Assembly (NCBI RefSeq): GCF_015354575.1
Contig: NZ_JACAFQ010000020.1
Location: 20,216-84,215, forward strand
Source of the DNA: Pseudomonas sp. UFMG81
GTDB lineage: Bacteria > Pseudomonadota > Gammaproteobacteria > Pseudomonadales > Pseudomonadaceae
Length of the DNA stretch: 64,000 nt
Direction of reading: 5' to 3'
Of this stretch, positions 1 through 7,810 are shown one piece after another (positions within the stretch are counted from its first letter, which is position 1; every line of letters begins with the position of its first letter). A program made the translations under genes and the position numbers. The notes under the pieces are model-generated. The model had not been told where the DNA came from and did no database searches. It was given only the letters and a program-made list of their open reading frames with translations.

Positions 1-1025
1 GGGTGCTCGGTGAGCCAGGGGTGGTCCTGGGAGCACTGGATGGCGAAGTCCAGGGCGATCTCCAGGCCGTGCTCGGCGGCGGCGGCCACCAGCCGGCGGA
101 AGTCCTCGCGGCTGCCCAGTTGCGGGTGGATGGCGTCGTGGCCACCCTCGGCGCTGCCGATGGCATAGGGGCTGCCCGGGTCACCGGGCTCGGCCTGCAA
201 GGCGTTGTTGCGGCCCTTGCGGTGCTGCATGCCGATGGGGTGGATGGGCGGGAAGTACAGCACGTCGAAGCCCATGTCGCGGATCATCGGCAGGCGCTGG
301 TGCACATCGTCGAAGGTGCCGTGGCGCTCGGGGTCATCGGTGACCGAGCGCGGGAACAGCTCGTACCAACTGGCGAATTGTGCGGCTTCACGATCCACGT
401 CCACGGGGAGCTCGCTGCTGCGGGTGAGGTAGCTGCGGTGCTCCGCCTCGGCCATCAAGCGGGCGACATCGGGATCGAGCAGCTGCGCCACCTGGTCGTC
501 CACCGCCAGGCCCGGCAAGCGTTGCTGCAGTTCAAGCAACTGCTCGCGCAACAGCCCGTCGCTGCGCTCGATACCCTTGCCCAGCAACAGCCTGCCCTCC
601 TCCAGCTCGAGCGTGACGTCCACCCCGGCGGCGTACTTCTTCTCCAGGTCGTGGCAGTAGGTGGCGAAGGGGTCGATCCAGGCCTCGATGCTGAACAGGT
701 GCAGGCCCAGCTCGGTGGGAGTGAACGCGGCCAGCCACAGGTCGTTGCCCGGCGAATGCATGGCCACGGCATGCCAGCGGCGGCTATGAGCCTGGCGCCA
801 GTAGAGCATCACGGCCAGGCGGTCGTGACCGTCGCTGTAGACCTTGCCAGTCACCTCGACCTTGTGCCCGCGCACCGCCTTGGCGGCGAAGGTGCCGCCG
901 TCGAGCACCGGGGTGACATCCTCGATCACGATGCGCGGCGCCAGCAGGGCCTGGGACAGGCTGATGGCCTGGTCCGGGTGGTCGTTGGCCATGGGCACGC
1001 TTTCGAAGGGCTCATTACCTGACAT
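1..1025 (-). CDS. glgE: Alpha-1,4-glucan:maltose-1-phosphate maltosyltransferase, 5' part
   Basis: GlgE lengthens alpha-1,4-glucans in the cytoplasm with maltose 1-phosphate derived from trehalose. About 341 N-terminal residues are visible and the gene runs off the left edge, so the catalytic residues cannot be checked. The N-terminal part looks like the non-catalytic DUF3416 sandwich domain (residues about 20-200). The GH13 barrel begins after it, with YFPPIHPIG near residue 255 followed by HRKGRNN, a combination typical of GlgE rather than of general amylases. The ATG at 1025 is preceded by GGAGTGA. The start is divergent from the small gene at 1166. Identity is confident; completeness is unknown. 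Confidence 0.9.
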   Translation of the reverse strand, partial: MSGNEPFESVPMANDHPDQAISLSQALLAPRIVIEDVTPVLDGGTFAAKAVRGHKVEVTGKVYSDGHDRLAVMLYWRQAHSRRWHAVAMHSPGNDLWLAAFTPTELGLHLFSIEAWIDPFATYCHDLEKKYAAGVDVTLELEEGRLLLGKGIERSDGLLREQLLELQQRLPGLAVDDQVAQLLDPDVARLMAEAEHRSYLTRSSELPVDVDREAAQFASWYELFPRSVTDDPERHGTFDDVHQRLPMIRDMGFDVLYFPPIHPIGMQHRKGRNNALQAEPGDPGSPYAIGSAEGGHDAIHPQLGSREDFRRLVAAAAEHGLEIALDFAIQCSQDHPWLTEH

Positions 1026-1165
1026 CGCACTCACTCCGTTGGGCTTGTGGCGGTAAGGGTTCAGAGCCGTGATCGGGCGCGGGGGTTCAAAAAAACTGAG
1101 CGAATGGCGCAAGGCGTGAGTCCAAGCCTGCAACACCGCTTCATTCACCACGCGAGGTCAGGCCC

Positions 1166-1333
1166 ATGAACATTCCCATTCCACCGGAGACACCCGACCC
1201 GAACATCGATGACCCGACGCTGCCGCCGCCGGTGCCCGAAGAAGAGCCGGACGAGCTGCCAATCAAGCCGACCGTGCCGCCCACGGTGGGCGACCCGCCG
1301 AATGAGGAGCCGCCGGTGAGAGTTAGAGGATAG
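1166..1333 (+). CDS. Small proline/acid-rich protein, 55 residues
   Basis: I do not recognise this gene. It encodes 55 residues starting MNIPIPPETPDP. The composition is dominated by Pro, Glu and Asp, with no hydrophobic core, no cysteine and no membrane segment, so an intrinsically disordered protein is expected. GAGG lies 8 bases before the ATG. It stands between divergent glgE and a REP pair that begins 30 bases after the stop. Support for coding is the ribosome binding site and the purposeful proline-rich composition. The short length keeps confidence moderate. Confidence 0.5.
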   Translation: MNIPIPPETPDPNIDDPTLPPPVPEEEPDELPIKPTVPPTVGDPPNEEPPVRVRG

Positions 1334-1363
1334 ACGGCACCGGGCGTTTCGTCCGGCGTATCC

Positions 1364-1445
1364 GTAGGAGCCAGCCTTGCTGGCGAACCGGTCCATGAAC
1401 CGTGGCAAGGCTGAGCCTTTGTTCGCCAGCAAGGCTGGCTCCTAC
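1364..1445. repeat. REP inverted pair, variant CCAGC-CTT-GCTGG
   Basis: Two perfect 25-base arms (1364-1388 and 1421-1445) beginning GTAGGAGCCAGCC face each other across 32 bases. Each arm holds its own small hairpin CCAGC/GCTGG. It lies between the proline-rich gene and the first ACP gene. Confidence 0.9.
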
Positions 1446-1552
1446 AAAGTGAGGGCACAGAATCGGGATTGCCGCACCTGGCATTTCTACCAGTAGCGCA
1501 AACAGCATCGAGGCGCGTACAGAGGAACCACCCTTTCACGGCTGACTTCGGT

Positions 1553-1819
1553 ATGTGCTCCCGGCCCTACATCTCCGTTCACCTGCTCTTGATCATCGCC
1601 GACTTCCTCGAGCAGCGGTCATACAGGATCAGGCCTGACGTTACCATGCACGAACTGGGGGCGGACAGCTTTGACATGTTTGAACTTCAAGCGCTGATCG
1701 AAGAGGCGTTCGGTGTTTGCATTCAACAGCAGATCCGAACCTATGTGACCTTCGATGAGCTGGTTGAACTGGTGTATCGGGCGTCGTCAGTGCATGGTGA
1801 CCCGCCGCATCCAGCCTGA
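1553..1819 (+). CDS. Acyl carrier protein, canonical serine present
   Basis: A small ACP-family protein of 88 residues from the ATG at 1553. The phosphopantetheine attachment motif is L35-G-A-D-S39-F-D, followed by the usual acidic recognition helix (FELQALIEEAFGV). The protein would carry acyl chains as thioesters in the cytoplasm after modification by a phosphopantetheinyl transferase. An upstream open stretch back to 1469 exists but overlaps the REP pair region and does not resemble an ACP, so the internal ATG is preferred; no strong ribosome binding site is seen. Followed 103 bases later by a second ACP-like gene. Base composition is clearly AT-richer than neighbours, which suggests acquisition by transfer. 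Partner enzymes are not evident. Confidence 0.75.
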   Translation: MCSRPYISVHLLLIIADFLEQRSYRIRPDVTMHELGADSFDMFELQALIEEAFGVCIQQQIRTYVTFDELVELVYRASSVHGDPPHPA

Positions 1820-1922
1820 TTTCTGCCACAGAGGCTTGTTCGACCTATCACTTTTGCCAGTAGCGTGAACAGGCCTGCCGACGTAAAACAACAGTACAAC
1901 CTGCTCATCGGAGGGCATTGAT

Positions 1923-2156
1923 ATGGCAACCGTGGCCGAACGTTTAACTGCATTGCTCGCTAAACAACTGAATATCGATCTCGCCAAAATCAAACCCGAA
2001 GACACCTTGAATAGTTTGGAGCTTAGTGAGTTTGACCAGGTTGAATTTCTGATGGCGATCGAAGAGAAGTTCGGCGTTCAATTCAGCGAGAGTGCGGACT
2101 TCCATTCCCTGACAGTAAGTGAGATGACCGACTGGCTCGGCGCAAACGGCAAGTGA
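1923..2156 (+). CDS. Acyl-carrier-protein-like protein with displaced serine
   Basis: A 77-residue protein with the ACP fold pattern: helix 1 (AERLTALLAKQLNI), the EDTL loop, helix 2 (FDQVEFLMAIEEKFGV) and a C-terminal helix. GGAGGG lies 7 bases before the ATG at 1923. Where family members have D-S-L/F-D, this protein reads S35-E36-F37-D38. The modified serine position is therefore glutamate and a serine sits one residue earlier. Either the protein is not phosphopantetheinylated or an unusual site is used. It follows the canonical ACP at 1553 and is likewise AT-rich. It could be a structural or regulatory ACP partner. The function is not known. Confidence 0.7.
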   Translation: MATVAERLTALLAKQLNIDLAKIKPEDTLNSLELSEFDQVEFLMAIEEKFGVQFSESADFHSLTVSEMTDWLGANGK

Positions 2157-2166
2157 CGGTCAATGT

Positions 2167-2196
2167 CCAATCCATGCAACTTGATGCATGGATTGG
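2167..2196. terminator. Hairpin between convergent genes
   Basis: A perfect 12-base stem CCAATCCATGCA / TGCATGGATTGG with a 6-base loop lies 10 bases after the stop of the ACP-like gene and 15 bases from the stop of the convergent ligase gene. There is no T run, so termination is an inference from position. Confidence 0.5.
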
Positions 2197-2211
2197 GACG
2201 TAACGTGAACA

Positions 2212-3882
2212 TCAACCTGCCAGTTCCTGCACACTAATTTCACGCATCCTGAACTTCTGCACCTTCCCCGTCACCGTCATCGGGAAATCCTCGACAAAGC
2301 GGTAATGCCGAGGCGCCTTGAAGTGCGCCAAGCGCGCCTTGCACCACTGCTGCAATTCGTCAGCCGTGGCGCTGTGCCCAGGGTGCAGGCGAATCCACGC
2401 CACCACCTCCTCGCCATACTTGCTGCACGGAATCCCCACCACCTGCGCCTCGGCCACCGCCGGGTGGGTGTGGAAGAACTCCTCCAGCTCACGCGGATAG
2501 ATGTTCTCGCCGCCGCGAATGATCATGTCCTTGTTGCGCCCGACGATGCGTACATAGCCCTGTTCGTCCATCACCGCCAGGTCACCGGTGCGCATCCAGC
2601 GGGCCGGGTCGATGGCGTCATGGGTGGCCTGCAGGTTGTCCCAGTAGCCGAGCATCACGCTGTAGCCGCGGGTGCACAGCTCGCCGATCTCGCCGCGCGG
2701 GACGATGCAACCGTCGGCGTCCACCAGCTTGGTTTCCAGGTGCGGTTGAGTGCGGCCGACCGTGGTCACGCGCAACTCCAGCTCGTCGTCGGGGCCAGTC
2801 TGCAGCGACACCGGGCTGGTCTCGGTCATGCCATAGGCGATCTGCACCTGGGCCATGTGCATCTGCTCGATGACCTTGCGCATCACCTCGATCGGGCAGG
2901 TGGCGCCGGCCATGATGCCGCTGCGCAGGGTCGAAAGGTCCAGCTGCGGGCGCACCGGGTGGTCGAGCATGGCGATGAACATGGTCGGCACCCCGTAGAG
3001 GATGCTGGCGCGCTCCTCACTCACGGCGCGCAGGGTGAGCTCGGCGTCGAAGGCGTCGTTGGGGTAGACCATGGTGCTGCCGTGGGTGATGCAGCCCAGG
3101 TTGGCCATGACCATGCCGAAGCAGTGGTACAGCGGCACCGGGATCACCATGCGGTCGTGCTCGGTGAGCCCGAGGCTTTCGCCGACCATGTAGCCGTTGT
3201 TGAGGATGTTGTAGTGGCTCAGGGTCGCGCCCTTGGGCGCGCCGGTGGTGCCAGAGGTGTACTGGATGTTTACCGGCTGGTCGAATTGCAGGCTGTTCTG
3301 GCGCAGCTCGAAGACGGCTGGATCTGTCTCCCCTGCCCTCCCGGCCAGGGCGGCCCAGGGCAGGAAGCCTTCCGGTGGCTCGGCGGCCAGGCTGATCACC
3401 CCGCGCAGGTCGGGCAGGCGCTCGCTGTTCAACTGGCCAAGCACATGTTGCGACAGCTCCGGCACCAGTTCCTGGACCATGGCGTGGTAGTCGGAGGTCT
3501 TGAACGCATCGGCACACACCAGCCAGCGGCAGCCGGACTGGCGCAACACATACTCAAGCTCGCCCACCCGATAGGCCGGGTTGATATTGACCAGGATCGC
3601 GCCGACCTTGGCCGTGGCCAACTGCAGGATGCACCACTGGGCGCAGTTGGGCGCCCAGATGCCGACCCGCTCGCCGCCGGCCACCCCCAGCGCCATCAGC
3701 GCCCGGGCATGCAAATCGACCTGTGCGGCCAGTTCGCGCCAGCTGTAGCGCAGGCCCTGATGCCGTACTACAAGCGCCTCGCGCTCGGCATGCCGGGCCA
3801 CGGTGGCGTCGAAGGCCTGGCCGATGGTCAGGGTCAATAAAGGATGGTCCTGGCGGCCGCGGGTATAGCTTGGTTGAGGCAT
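2212..3882 (-). CDS. AMP-dependent acyl-CoA ligase
   Basis: Adenylate-forming ligase of 556 residues that activates a carboxylic acid to its CoA thioester in the cytoplasm. The family motifs are in order: phosphate-binding YTSGTTGAPKG (residues about 210-220), YGMTETSP, RTGD, a GRNKDMIIRGGENIYP stretch, and the C-terminal GKVQK with the catalytic lysine. AAGGGA precedes the ATG. It is divergent from liuABCD and shares a control region with two LiuR-like boxes, which suggests that its substrate belongs to branched-chain or isoprenoid acid catabolism, for example isovalerate. A medium- or long-chain fatty acid specificity cannot be excluded from sequence alone. Confidence 0.88.
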   Translation of the reverse strand: MPQPSYTRGRQDHPLLTLTIGQAFDATVARHAEREALVVRHQGLRYSWRELAAQVDLHARALMALGVAGGERVGIWAPNCAQWCILQLATAKVGAILVNINPAYRVGELEYVLRQSGCRWLVCADAFKTSDYHAMVQELVPELSQHVLGQLNSERLPDLRGVISLAAEPPEGFLPWAALAGRAGETDPAVFELRQNSLQFDQPVNIQYTSGTTGAPKGATLSHYNILNNGYMVGESLGLTEHDRMVIPVPLYHCFGMVMANLGCITHGSTMVYPNDAFDAELTLRAVSEERASILYGVPTMFIAMLDHPVRPQLDLSTLRSGIMAGATCPIEVMRKVIEQMHMAQVQIAYGMTETSPVSLQTGPDDELELRVTTVGRTQPHLETKLVDADGCIVPRGEIGELCTRGYSVMLGYWDNLQATHDAIDPARWMRTGDLAVMDEQGYVRIVGRNKDMIIRGGENIYPRELEEFFHTHPAVAEAQVVGIPCSKYGEEVVAWIRLHPGHSATADELQQWCKARLAHFKAPRHYRFVEDFPMTVTGKVQKFRMREISVQELAG

Positions 3883-3946
3883 GGTGGTCCCTTCTTGTGG
3901 TTGTTCTGGGCATGACTGAAGCAGGCGGCAAATACTCTGGCGCAGA

Positions 3947-4012
3947 TTTACGTTTACGTAAAGGTGATGATTCGATTGACAGTGCCGGGAGGCAGGTTTA
4001 CGTTAACGTCAA
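3947..4012. promoter_or_regulatory. Two LiuR-like operator boxes with a promoter
   Basis: Box 1 TTTACGTTTACGTAAA (3947-3962) and box 2 TTTACGTTAACGTCAA (3997-4012) are near-palindromes of the same sequence, both followed by GG. Their starts are exactly 50 bases apart. Box 1 lies 65 bases upstream of the ligase gene. Box 2 overlaps a possible liu promoter, TTGACA (3976-3981), 17 bases, TACGTT. Sites with the ACGT-N2-ACGT pattern are known for the MerR-family regulator LiuR; assignment here is by resemblance. No merR-type gene lies in the window. Confidence 0.65.
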
Positions 4013-4048
4013 GGTGAAAACAGCATCGAACCTTCGGGCGACATCGGA

Positions 4049-4141
4049 CCCTGTGGGAGCGGGCTTGCCCGCGAAAGCGATCATCCAGGCAATGACGGTG
4101 ACCCTGCTGACGCTTTCGCGGGCAAGCCCGCTCCCACAGGG
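4049..4141. repeat. REP inverted pair in the liu leader
   Basis: Arms of 31 bases (4049-4079 and 4111-4141) of the GTGGGAGCGGGCTTGCCCGC type, perfectly inverted. The pair lies between the putative liu promoter and the liuA start, so it would be transcribed as part of the 5' leader. Confidence 0.92.
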
Positions 4142-4200
4142 ACGGTGACCTACCCATGGGCTACGGTGTATCCAATTTCAAGAACAACAAGGTGCCCCGC

Positions 4201-5364
4201 ATGCATTACCCGACCCTGAACTTCGCCCTGGGCGAAACCATCGACATGCTCCGCGACCAGGTGCGCACCTTCGTCGCCGCCGAGCTGGCCCCGCGCGCCG
4301 CGCAGATCGACCACGACAACCTGTTCCCCGCCGACATGTGGCGCAAGTTCGGCGACATGGGCCTGCTGGGCATTACCGTCTCGGAAGAGTACGGCGGCGC
4401 CGGCCTGGGCTACCTGGCCCACGTGGTGGCGATGGAAGAAATCAGCCGCGGGTCGGCCTCGGTGGCCCTGTCCTATGGCGCCCACTCCAACCTGTGCGTC
4501 AACCAGATCAACCGCAACGGCACCCACGAGCAGAAACTCAAGTACCTGCCCAAGCTGATCAGCGGCGAGCACATCGGCGCCCTGGCCATGAGCGAGCCCA
4601 ACGCCGGCTCCGACGTGGTGTCGATGAAACTGCGCGCCGAAAAGCGCGGCGACCGCTACGTGCTCAACGGCAGCAAGACCTGGATCACCAACGGCCCCGA
4701 CGCCAACACCTACGTGATCTACGCCAAGACCGACCTGGACAAGGGCCCCCACGGCATCACCGCATTCATCGTCGAACGCGACTGGAAAGGCTTCAGCCGC
4801 AGCAACAAATTCGACAAGCTGGGCATGCGCGGCTCCAACACCTGCGAGCTGTTCTTCGATGACGTGGAAGTGCCGGAAGAGAACATCCTCGGCCAACTCA
4901 ACGGCGGCGTGCGGGTGCTGATGAGCGGCCTGGACTACGAGCGCGTGGTGCTCTCGGGCGGCCCGACCGGCATCATGCAAAGCTGCATGGACCTGGTCGT
5001 CCCCTACATCCACGACCGCAAGCAGTTCGGCCAGAGCATCGGCGAGTTCCAGCTGATCCAGGGCAAGATCGCCGACATGTACACCCAGCTCAACGCCAGC
5101 CGCGCCTATCTCTACGCAGTGGCCCAGGCCTGCGACCGCGCCGAGACCACCCGCAAGGACGCCGCCGGGGTGATCCTGTACACCGCCGAGCGCGCCACAC
5201 AGATGGCCCTGGAGGCGATCCAGATCCTCGGCGGCAACGGCTACATCAATGAATTCCCGGCCGGCCGCCTGCTGCGCGACGCCAAGCTGTACGAGATCGG
5301 CGCCGGCACCAGCGAAATCCGCCGGATGCTGATCGGCCGCGAACTGTTCAACGAAACCCGCTGA
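4201..5364 (+). CDS. liuA: Isovaleryl-CoA dehydrogenase
   Basis: FAD enzyme of 387 residues that oxidises isovaleryl-CoA to 3-methylcrotonyl-CoA, the third step of leucine breakdown, passing electrons to ETF. The acyl-CoA dehydrogenase core is complete, with AMSEPNAGSD (about 129-138) and WITNG (161-165). E247 in GLDYERVVLSGGP is the expected catalytic base, at the position that distinguishes isovaleryl-CoA dehydrogenases from most relatives. An in-frame ATG at 4156 would add 15 residues that do not resemble the family; the ATG at 4201 gives the normal N-terminus and has AAGG upstream. First gene of the liuABCD operon; liuB starts 19 bases after the stop. Confidence 0.95.
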   Translation: MHYPTLNFALGETIDMLRDQVRTFVAAELAPRAAQIDHDNLFPADMWRKFGDMGLLGITVSEEYGGAGLGYLAHVVAMEEISRGSASVALSYGAHSNLCVNQINRNGTHEQKLKYLPKLISGEHIGALAMSEPNAGSDVVSMKLRAEKRGDRYVLNGSKTWITNGPDANTYVIYAKTDLDKGPHGITAFIVERDWKGFSRSNKFDKLGMRGSNTCELFFDDVEVPEENILGQLNGGVRVLMSGLDYERVVLSGGPTGIMQSCMDLVVPYIHDRKQFGQSIGEFQLIQGKIADMYTQLNASRAYLYAVAQACDRAETTRKDAAGVILYTAERATQMALEAIQILGGNGYINEFPAGRLLRDAKLYEIGAGTSEIRRMLIGRELFNETR

Positions 5365-5383
5365 GCATAAGGAACGGGCGCAC

Positions 5384-6991
5384 ATGGCTACCTTGCACAC
5401 CCAGATCAACCCGCGCTCGGCGGAGTTCGCCGGCAACAGCGCGGCCATGCTCGAGCAGGTCACGAAACTGCGCGGCCTGCTCGCCCAGGTCAGCCAGGGC
5501 GGCGGGCTCAAGGCCCAGCAACGGCACACCTCGCGCGGCAAACTGCTGCCCCGCGAGCGCATCGACCGCCTGCTCGACCCGGGCTCGCCGTTCCTCGAAA
5601 TCGGCCAGCTGGCGGCCCATGAGGTGTATGGCGAGGACGTGCCCGCCGCGGGTGTGATCGCCGGCATCGGCCGCGTCGAAGGCGTGGAGTGCATGATCGT
5701 GGCCAACGACGCCACGGTCAAAGGCGGCTCGTACTACCCGCTGACCGTCAAAAAACACCTGCGCGCCCAGACCATCGCCCTGCAGAACCGCCTGCCGTGC
5801 ATCTACCTGGTGGACTCCGGCGGCGCCAACCTGCCGCGCCAGGACGAGGTGTTCCCCGACCGCGAGCACTTCGGGCGGATCTTCTTCAACCAGGCCAACA
5901 TGAGCGCCCTGGGCATCCCGCAGATCGCCGTGGTGATGGGCTCGTGTACCGCTGGCGGTGCTTATGTGCCAGCCATGGCCGACGAGGCGATCATGGTGCG
6001 CCAGCAGGCGACCATCTTCCTCGCCGGCCCTCCCCTGGTAAAAGCAGCAACGGGTGAAGTGGTCAGCGCCGAAGACCTGGGCGGCGCCGACGTGCACTGC
6101 CGCACCAGCGGCGTAGCCGACCATTACGCCGATAACGACGAACACGCCCTGGCCATCGCCCGGCGCAGCGTGGCCAACCTCAACTGGCACAAGCTGGGCA
6201 AGTTGCAGTGCCAGGCACCGATTGCCCCGCTGTATGGCGCCGAAGAGCTTTACGGCGTGGTCCCGGCCGACGCCAAGCAGCCGTTCGATGTGCGCGAGGT
6301 GATCGCGCGCCTTGTCGACGGCTCGGTGTTCGATGAATTCAAGGCACTGTTCGGCACCACCCTGGTGTGCGGCTTCGCCCACCTGCACGGCTACCCGGTG
6401 GCAATCCTGGCCAACAACGGCATCCTGTTCGCCGAGGCTGCACAAAAAGGCGCGCACTTCATCGAACTGGCCTGCCAACGCGGCATTCCGCTGCTGTTCC
6501 TGCAGAACATCACCGGCTTCATGGTCGGTAAAAAGTATGAAGAAGGCGGCATCGCCAAGCACGGCGCCAAGCTGGTGACCGCGGTGGCCTGCGCCCAGGT
6601 GCCGAAGTTCACGGTGATCATCGGCGGTAGCTTCGGTGCCGGCAACTACGGCACGTGTGGCCGCGCCTACGACCCGCGCTTTTTGTGGATGTGGCCAAAC
6701 GCGCGCATTGGCGTGATGGGTGCCGAACAGGCGGCCGGCGTGCTGGCCCAGGTCAAGCGCGAACAGAGCGAACGCAGTGGCGAGGTGTTCAGCCTGGAAG
6801 ACGAGAAAAAGCTCAAGCAGCCGATCCTCGACCAGTACGAACACCAAGGTCACCCCTACTATTCCAGCGCCCGGCTGTGGGACGACGGCGTCATCGACCC
6901 GGCGCAGACCCGCGACGTGCTGGGCCTGGCACTCTCCGCCGCGCTCAACGCCCCGATCGAACAGAGCCGCTTCGGCATTTTCCGGATGTGA
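5384..6991 (+). CDS. liuB: Methylcrotonyl-CoA carboxylase, carboxyltransferase (beta) subunit
   Basis: A 535-residue carboxyltransferase subunit that moves CO2 from biotin to 3-methylcrotonyl-CoA, giving 3-methylglutaconyl-CoA. The two glycine-rich oxyanion sites are visible: GSCTAGGAYVPAM in the first half and GGSFGAGNYG in the second. The length is typical. AAGGA precedes the ATG. It works as a complex with the biotinylated LiuD subunit encoded two genes downstream. Only 3 bases separate its stop from liuC, so translation is probably coupled. The distinction from geranoyl-CoA carboxylase beta rests on operon context with liuA. Confidence 0.95.
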   Translation: MATLHTQINPRSAEFAGNSAAMLEQVTKLRGLLAQVSQGGGLKAQQRHTSRGKLLPRERIDRLLDPGSPFLEIGQLAAHEVYGEDVPAAGVIAGIGRVEGVECMIVANDATVKGGSYYPLTVKKHLRAQTIALQNRLPCIYLVDSGGANLPRQDEVFPDREHFGRIFFNQANMSALGIPQIAVVMGSCTAGGAYVPAMADEAIMVRQQATIFLAGPPLVKAATGEVVSAEDLGGADVHCRTSGVADHYADNDEHALAIARRSVANLNWHKLGKLQCQAPIAPLYGAEELYGVVPADAKQPFDVREVIARLVDGSVFDEFKALFGTTLVCGFAHLHGYPVAILANNGILFAEAAQKGAHFIELACQRGIPLLFLQNITGFMVGKKYEEGGIAKHGAKLVTAVACAQVPKFTVIIGGSFGAGNYGTCGRAYDPRFLWMWPNARIGVMGAEQAAGVLAQVKREQSERSGEVFSLEDEKKLKQPILDQYEHQGHPYYSSARLWDDGVIDPAQTRDVLGLALSAALNAPIEQSRFGIFRM

Positions 6992-6994
6992 CCC

Positions 6995-7810
6995 ATGACC
7001 GATTTCGCCACTATCGAGCTGGAACACGACCCTCGCGGCTTCACCACCCTGTGGCTGAGCCGGGAAGACAAGAACAACGCCTTCAACGCGCAGATGATCC
7101 GCGAGCTGATCGTCGCCCTGGACCGCCTGGCCGAAGACAGCAACCTGCGCTTCGTGCTGCTGCGTGGCCGTGGCCGGCACTTCAGCGCCGGCGCCGACCT
7201 GGCCTGGATGCAGCAATCGGCGCAGCTGGACTTCAACACCAACCTCGATGACGCCCGCGAGCTGGGCGAGCTGATGTACGCCCTGCACCGGCTCAAGGCA
7301 CCCACCCTGGCCGTGGTGCAAGGTGCGGCCTTCGGTGGTGCGCTGGGGCTGATCAGTTGCTGCGACATGGCCATCGGCGCCGAAGATGCCCAGTTGTGCC
7401 TGTCGGAAGTGCGCATTGGCCTGGCCCCGGCGGTGATCAGCCCGTTCGTGGTCAAGGCCATCGGCGAGCGTGCCGCGCGCCGCTATGCCCTGACCGCCGA
7501 ACGTTTCAGCGGCGTACGCGCCCGTGAACTGGGCCTGCTGGCCGAGGTGTACCCGGCCAGCGAGCTGGACGCTCAGGCCGAGGCCTGGGTGGACAATCTG
7601 CTGCAGAACAGCCCCCAGGCCCTGCGCGCCACCAAGGACCTGCTGCGCGAAGTGGACGACGGCGAGCTCAGCCCTGCCCTGCGCCGCTATTGCGAGAACA
7701 CCATCGCCCGTATCCGTGTCAGCGCCGAAGGCCAGGAGGGCTTGCGCGCCTTCCTGGAAAAACGCCGCCCCGCCTGGCAAACCGAACAGAAGAAGGAACC
7801 GCGCCCATGA
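6995..7810 (+). CDS. liuC: Methylglutaconyl-CoA hydratase (enoyl-CoA hydratase family)
   Basis: A 271-residue crotonase-family enzyme predicted to hydrate 3-methylglutaconyl-CoA to HMG-CoA. Oxyanion-hole segments are HFSAGADLAWM and GAAFGGALGL, and the acidic catalytic region is SEVRIGLAPAVISPF. Operon position between the two carboxylase subunits makes the leucine-pathway role likely. In Pseudomonas the homologue has also been annotated as gamma-carboxygeranoyl-CoA hydratase, and dual use is possible. The stop codon overlaps the liuD start (ATGA), a sign of coupled translation. Confidence 0.93.
   Translation: MTDFATIELEHDPRGFTTLWLSREDKNNAFNAQMIRELIVALDRLAEDSNLRFVLLRGRGRHFSAGADLAWMQQSAQLDFNTNLDDARELGELMYALHRLKAPTLAVVQGAAFGGALGLISCCDMAIGAEDAQLCLSEVRIGLAPAVISPFVVKAIGERAARRYALTAERFSGVRARELGLLAEVYPASELDAQAEAWVDNLLQNSPQALRATKDLLREVDDGELSPALRRYCENTIARIRVSAEGQEGLRAFLEKRRPAWQTEQKKEPRP

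Noticed and set aside
1469..1552. Longer start for the first ACP gene
   Set aside because: The extra residues follow the REP pair closely, have no ACP similarity and no ribosome binding site.
4156..4200. Upstream ATG extending liuA by 15 residues
   Set aside because: The extension lies next to the REP pair, has no family similarity, and the ATG at 4201 gives the normal N-terminus.
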